A stretch of DNA of 64,000 nt from Pseudomonas congelans. Its GTDB lineage: Bacteria > Pseudomonadota > Gammaproteobacteria > Pseudomonadales > Pseudomonadaceae. Shown piece by piece: positions 61,948 to 64,000 of the stretch; the stretch's first letter is position 1, and every line of letters begins with the position of its first letter. The notes beneath the pieces are model-generated. The model ran no database searches, was not told where the DNA came from, and worked only from the letters and a program-made list of their open reading frames with translations. The position numbers and the translations under genes are program-made. The stretch is taken from NCBI RefSeq assembly GCF_900103225.1, contig NZ_FNJH01000006.1:248001-312000 (forward strand). The letters run 5' to 3'.

Positions 61948-63207
61948 ATGCTCGCCCCCGTTCAAATGCTTTCAGCCACACGGCAAAACCTGTGGCGCCT
62001 GACATTCATCCGTATTCTGGTGCTGGCCGCGCAGGCTGGCTCGGTCGGTATGGCCTGGCTGTTCGACTTTCTGCCGTTGCCGTGGCTGCAACTGTCGATC
62101 ACTCTGGGATGCTCGCTGGTGCTGTGCGGGCTGACGGTCATCCGCCTGCGCACCTCGCTGCCGCTCACCGAGCTTGAATATGCGCTGCAGCTGGCGCTGG
62201 ATCTGCTGATTCACAGTGCGCTGCTGTATTACTCGGGTGGCTCGGCCAACCCGTTCGTTTCCTACTATCTGGTACCGCTGACCATCGCCGCCGCGACACT
62301 GCCGTGGCGTTACTCGCTGATTCTGTCCGGCTTTGCGCTGAGCATGTACACCTTGCTGATGGTGCGCTCCTACCCGCTGGAGACCGACTCCATCGCCCGG
62401 GAAAACATGCAGATCTACGGCATGTGGCTGAGCTTTGCACTGGCTGCGGCGGTTATCACCTTCTTTGCCGCGAAGATGGCCGAAGAGCTGCGCCGCCAGG
62501 AGCAACTGCGTGCCGAGCGTCGCGAAGAAGGCCTGCGTGATCAGCAATTGCTCGCCGTCGCAACCCAGGCCGCAGGGGCAGCCCATGAATTGGGAACGCC
62601 GCTGGCAACCATGAGCGTGCTGCTCAAGGAGATGCGCCAGGATCACAGTGATCCTGCCCTGCAGGATGACCTGTCCGTGCTGCAGGAGCAGGTCAAGCAG
62701 TGCAAGCAGACCCTGCAGCAACTGGTGCGCGCCGCCGAAGCCAACCGGCGCATGGCTGTCGAATATCAGCCCGCCACCCGCTGGCTGGACGAGTCCCTCA
62801 ATCGCTGGCATCTGATGCGCCCGGAAGTGAGTTATCGTTTCTATCAATTGGGCAAAGGCGAAGCGCCGATGCTGGCGCCGCCGCCGGACCTGACCCAGGC
62901 GCTGCTCAACCTGCTCAACAACGCTGCCGATGCCTGCCCCGATGGCCTTGAGGTCAATCTGGACTGGGACAGTGCGGAAATCTGCATCAGCATTCGCGAC
63001 CACGGCGCGGGTGTACCGCTGGCGATTGCCGAACAGATCGGCAAACCGTTCTTTACTACCAAGGGCAAAGGTTTCGGCCTGGGTCTGTTCCTGAGCAAGG
63101 CCAGCGTTACCCGTGCGGGTGGCTCGGTGAAGCTCTACAGTCATGAAGAAGGCGGTACGCTCACCGAGCTGCGCCTGCCCCGAGATACGCGAGGAGAAGA
63201 AGCATGA
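61948..63207 (+). CDS. roxS: Redox sensor histidine kinase RoxS (RegB/PrrB type)
   Basis: A 419-residue membrane kinase. Six membrane helices span about 20-175. The GGSANPF heptapeptide at 97-103 is the conserved ubiquinone-sensing site of RegB kinases. The phosphorylated histidine is His213 in AAHELGTPLATMS, followed by N, G1 (DHGAGVP) and G2 (GKGFGLGLFL) boxes. RegB-type kinases respond to quinone redox state. AGGAG precedes the ATG. The stop overlaps roxR by four bases. In P. aeruginosa RoxSR controls cyanide-insensitive oxidase genes, also present here. Confidence 0.93.
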   Translation: MLAPVQMLSATRQNLWRLTFIRILVLAAQAGSVGMAWLFDFLPLPWLQLSITLGCSLVLCGLTVIRLRTSLPLTELEYALQLALDLLIHSALLYYSGGSANPFVSYYLVPLTIAAATLPWRYSLILSGFALSMYTLLMVRSYPLETDSIARENMQIYGMWLSFALAAAVITFFAAKMAEELRRQEQLRAERREEGLRDQQLLAVATQAAGAAHELGTPLATMSVLLKEMRQDHSDPALQDDLSVLQEQVKQCKQTLQQLVRAAEANRRMAVEYQPATRWLDESLNRWHLMRPEVSYRFYQLGKGEAPMLAPPPDLTQALLNLLNNAADACPDGLEVNLDWDSAEICISIRDHGAGVPLAIAEQIGKPFFTTKGKGFGLGLFLSKASVTRAGGSVKLYSHEEGGTLTELRLPRDTRGEEA

Positions 63208-63767
63208 GTGACGATGATATCCAGGTCGAAGGCGAAGAGCTGCCGCACCTGTTGCTGGTCGATGACGACGCGACGTTCACCCGTGTGATGGCGAGGGCCA
63301 TGAGCCGTCGTGGTTTTCGCGTGAGCACCGCCGGCTCGGCCGAAGAAGGGCTGGCTCTGGCGCAACAGGACATTCCCGAATACGCCGCGCTGGATCTGAA
63401 GATGGACGGTGATTCCGGTCTGGTGCTGCTGCCCAAGCTGCTGGAAATGGACCCGGACATGCGCGTGGTGATTCTCACCGGTTATTCGAGCATTGCCACG
63501 GCGGTCGAAGCGATCAAGCGCGGCGCGTGCAACTACCTGTGCAAACCGGCTGACGCGGATGACGTACTGGCGGCCCTGCTGTCCGAGCACGCCAACCTCG
63601 ACACGCTGGTTCCCGAGAATCCGATGTCGGTGGATCGCTTGCAATGGGAGCATATCCAGCGCGTGCTGACCGAGCACGAGGGCAATATTTCAGCGACTGC
63701 GCGAGCGCTGGGGATGCACCGCCGGACCTTGCAGCGCAAGTTGCAGAAGCGCCCCGTGCGGCGTTGA
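63204..63767 (+). CDS. roxR: Response regulator RoxR (RegA/PrrA type)
   Basis: A 187-residue regulator. Receiver domain 14-130 with the acceptor Asp64 in ALDLKMDGDSGL, and a C-terminal Fis-type helix-turn-helix (about 147-184, NISATARALGMHRRTLQRKLQK). Start ATGA overlaps the roxS stop. It is the partner of RoxS and a probable activator of cioAB in this genome. Confidence 0.94.
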   Translation: MSDDDIQVEGEELPHLLLVDDDATFTRVMARAMSRRGFRVSTAGSAEEGLALAQQDIPEYAALDLKMDGDSGLVLLPKLLEMDPDMRVVILTGYSSIATAVEAIKRGACNYLCKPADADDVLAALLSEHANLDTLVPENPMSVDRLQWEHIQRVLTEHEGNISATARALGMHRRTLQRKLQKRPVRR

Positions 63768-63856
63768 TGAAGGTTTTTTCATAGTGATCGTGTAGGCGTT
63801 TTTTTGCTTCATTGTGCTCAGGCATCGTACGTTCAAAGAGAGCGAGCCTGAACCAC

Positions 63857-64000
63857 ATGAATCGCAATGCTGAATATTCTGCCGTCAACGATACTGTGCA
63901 AGGAGCATTTCTATCCCGCGTCTGGAAGCTGATAACGCCATACTGGCGCAGTGAGGAAAAGGCTACTGCCTGGCTGCTGCTGATCTCGGTGATCGCGCTG
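63857..64000 (+). CDS. SbmA/BacA-like ABC transporter, N-terminus (3' partial)
   Basis: The first 48 codons of a frame running off the window. The residues SRVWKLITPYWRSEEKATAWLLLISVIAL match the start of the YddA/SbmA-BacA-like permease-ATPase family (ITPYWRSEEK signature, then the first helix). The ribosome-binding site is weak (GAGAGCGAG). Only the N-terminus is visible, so confidence is limited. Confidence 0.65.
   Translation, partial: MNRNAEYSAVNDTVQGAFLSRVWKLITPYWRSEEKATAWLLLISVIAL

Overview
This 64 kb window is a chromosomal segment of a fluorescent Pseudomonas, most likely a member of the Pseudomonas syringae complex. The evidence is high GC content, P. aeruginosa-like gene order in several blocks (radA-mapZ-cstA-ybdD-yjiA-glyA-morA; lon-like to prfC; speC and piuB; dppBCDF and its dppA paralogues, a SIMPL gene, roxSR), a P. 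syringae-type OpuC osmoprotectant transporter and syringae-style repetitive extragenic hairpins. Assignments come from reading the translations and from recalled family knowledge; no database search was run.

Layout. 1-4735: the 3' end of a molybdenum hydroxylase, then the cyanide-insensitive quinol oxidase operon cioA-cioB with a 55-residue DUF2474-type third subunit, preceded by a near-perfect ANR box and closed by a strong terminator. 4751-8238: rlmG, a 77-residue stand-alone LuxR-type DNA-binding protein divergent from fpr, a strongly structured non-coding block, and mscL. 8434-15209: radA, mapZ (PilZ), cstA, a YbdD-family protein, a CobW/YjiA GTPase and glyA. 15377-18902: an accessory cluster (LuxR-type regulator, MetA-type outer-membrane protein, amidase) lying between glyA and morA. 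19041-33779: morA, ettA, a GreA/GreB-like factor, envelope proteins, a Lon-like protease, several small conserved proteins, fklB and a Fur-box-preceded small gene. 34124-41256: prfC, the four-gene opuC transporter and speC with a terminator-bearing leader. 41533-43781: a two-gene alpha-pore-forming toxin of the XaxAB/YaxAB type. 43911-46436: piuB, a membrane flavoreductase. 46503-59173: an 8 x 7-bp tandem repeat followed, on the minus strand, by a nine-gene peptide-uptake operon: three dppA-type binding proteins, an OprD-family porin, a fourth dppA, then dppB-C-D-F. 59270-60832: a Het-C family protein. 61042-64000: a SIMPL-domain protein, roxS-roxR and the start of an SbmA/BacA-like transporter.

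How the parts fit. RoxSR near the right end is known in P. aeruginosa to control cio expression, so the window holds both the oxidase and its probable regulator. OpuC and MscL are the uptake and emergency-release arms of osmotic adaptation. Peptide import by the dpp operon, CstA/YbdD and the amidase cluster serve nutrient scavenging. Accessory cargo (amidase cluster, XaxAB, Het-C) sits at junctions between otherwise conserved core blocks. The most interesting items are the XaxAB toxin pair, the Het-C protein, the chain of hairpins after every binding-protein or porin cistron of the dpp operon, the structured three-way-junction element at 7526-7684 and the short terminated leader transcript before speC.
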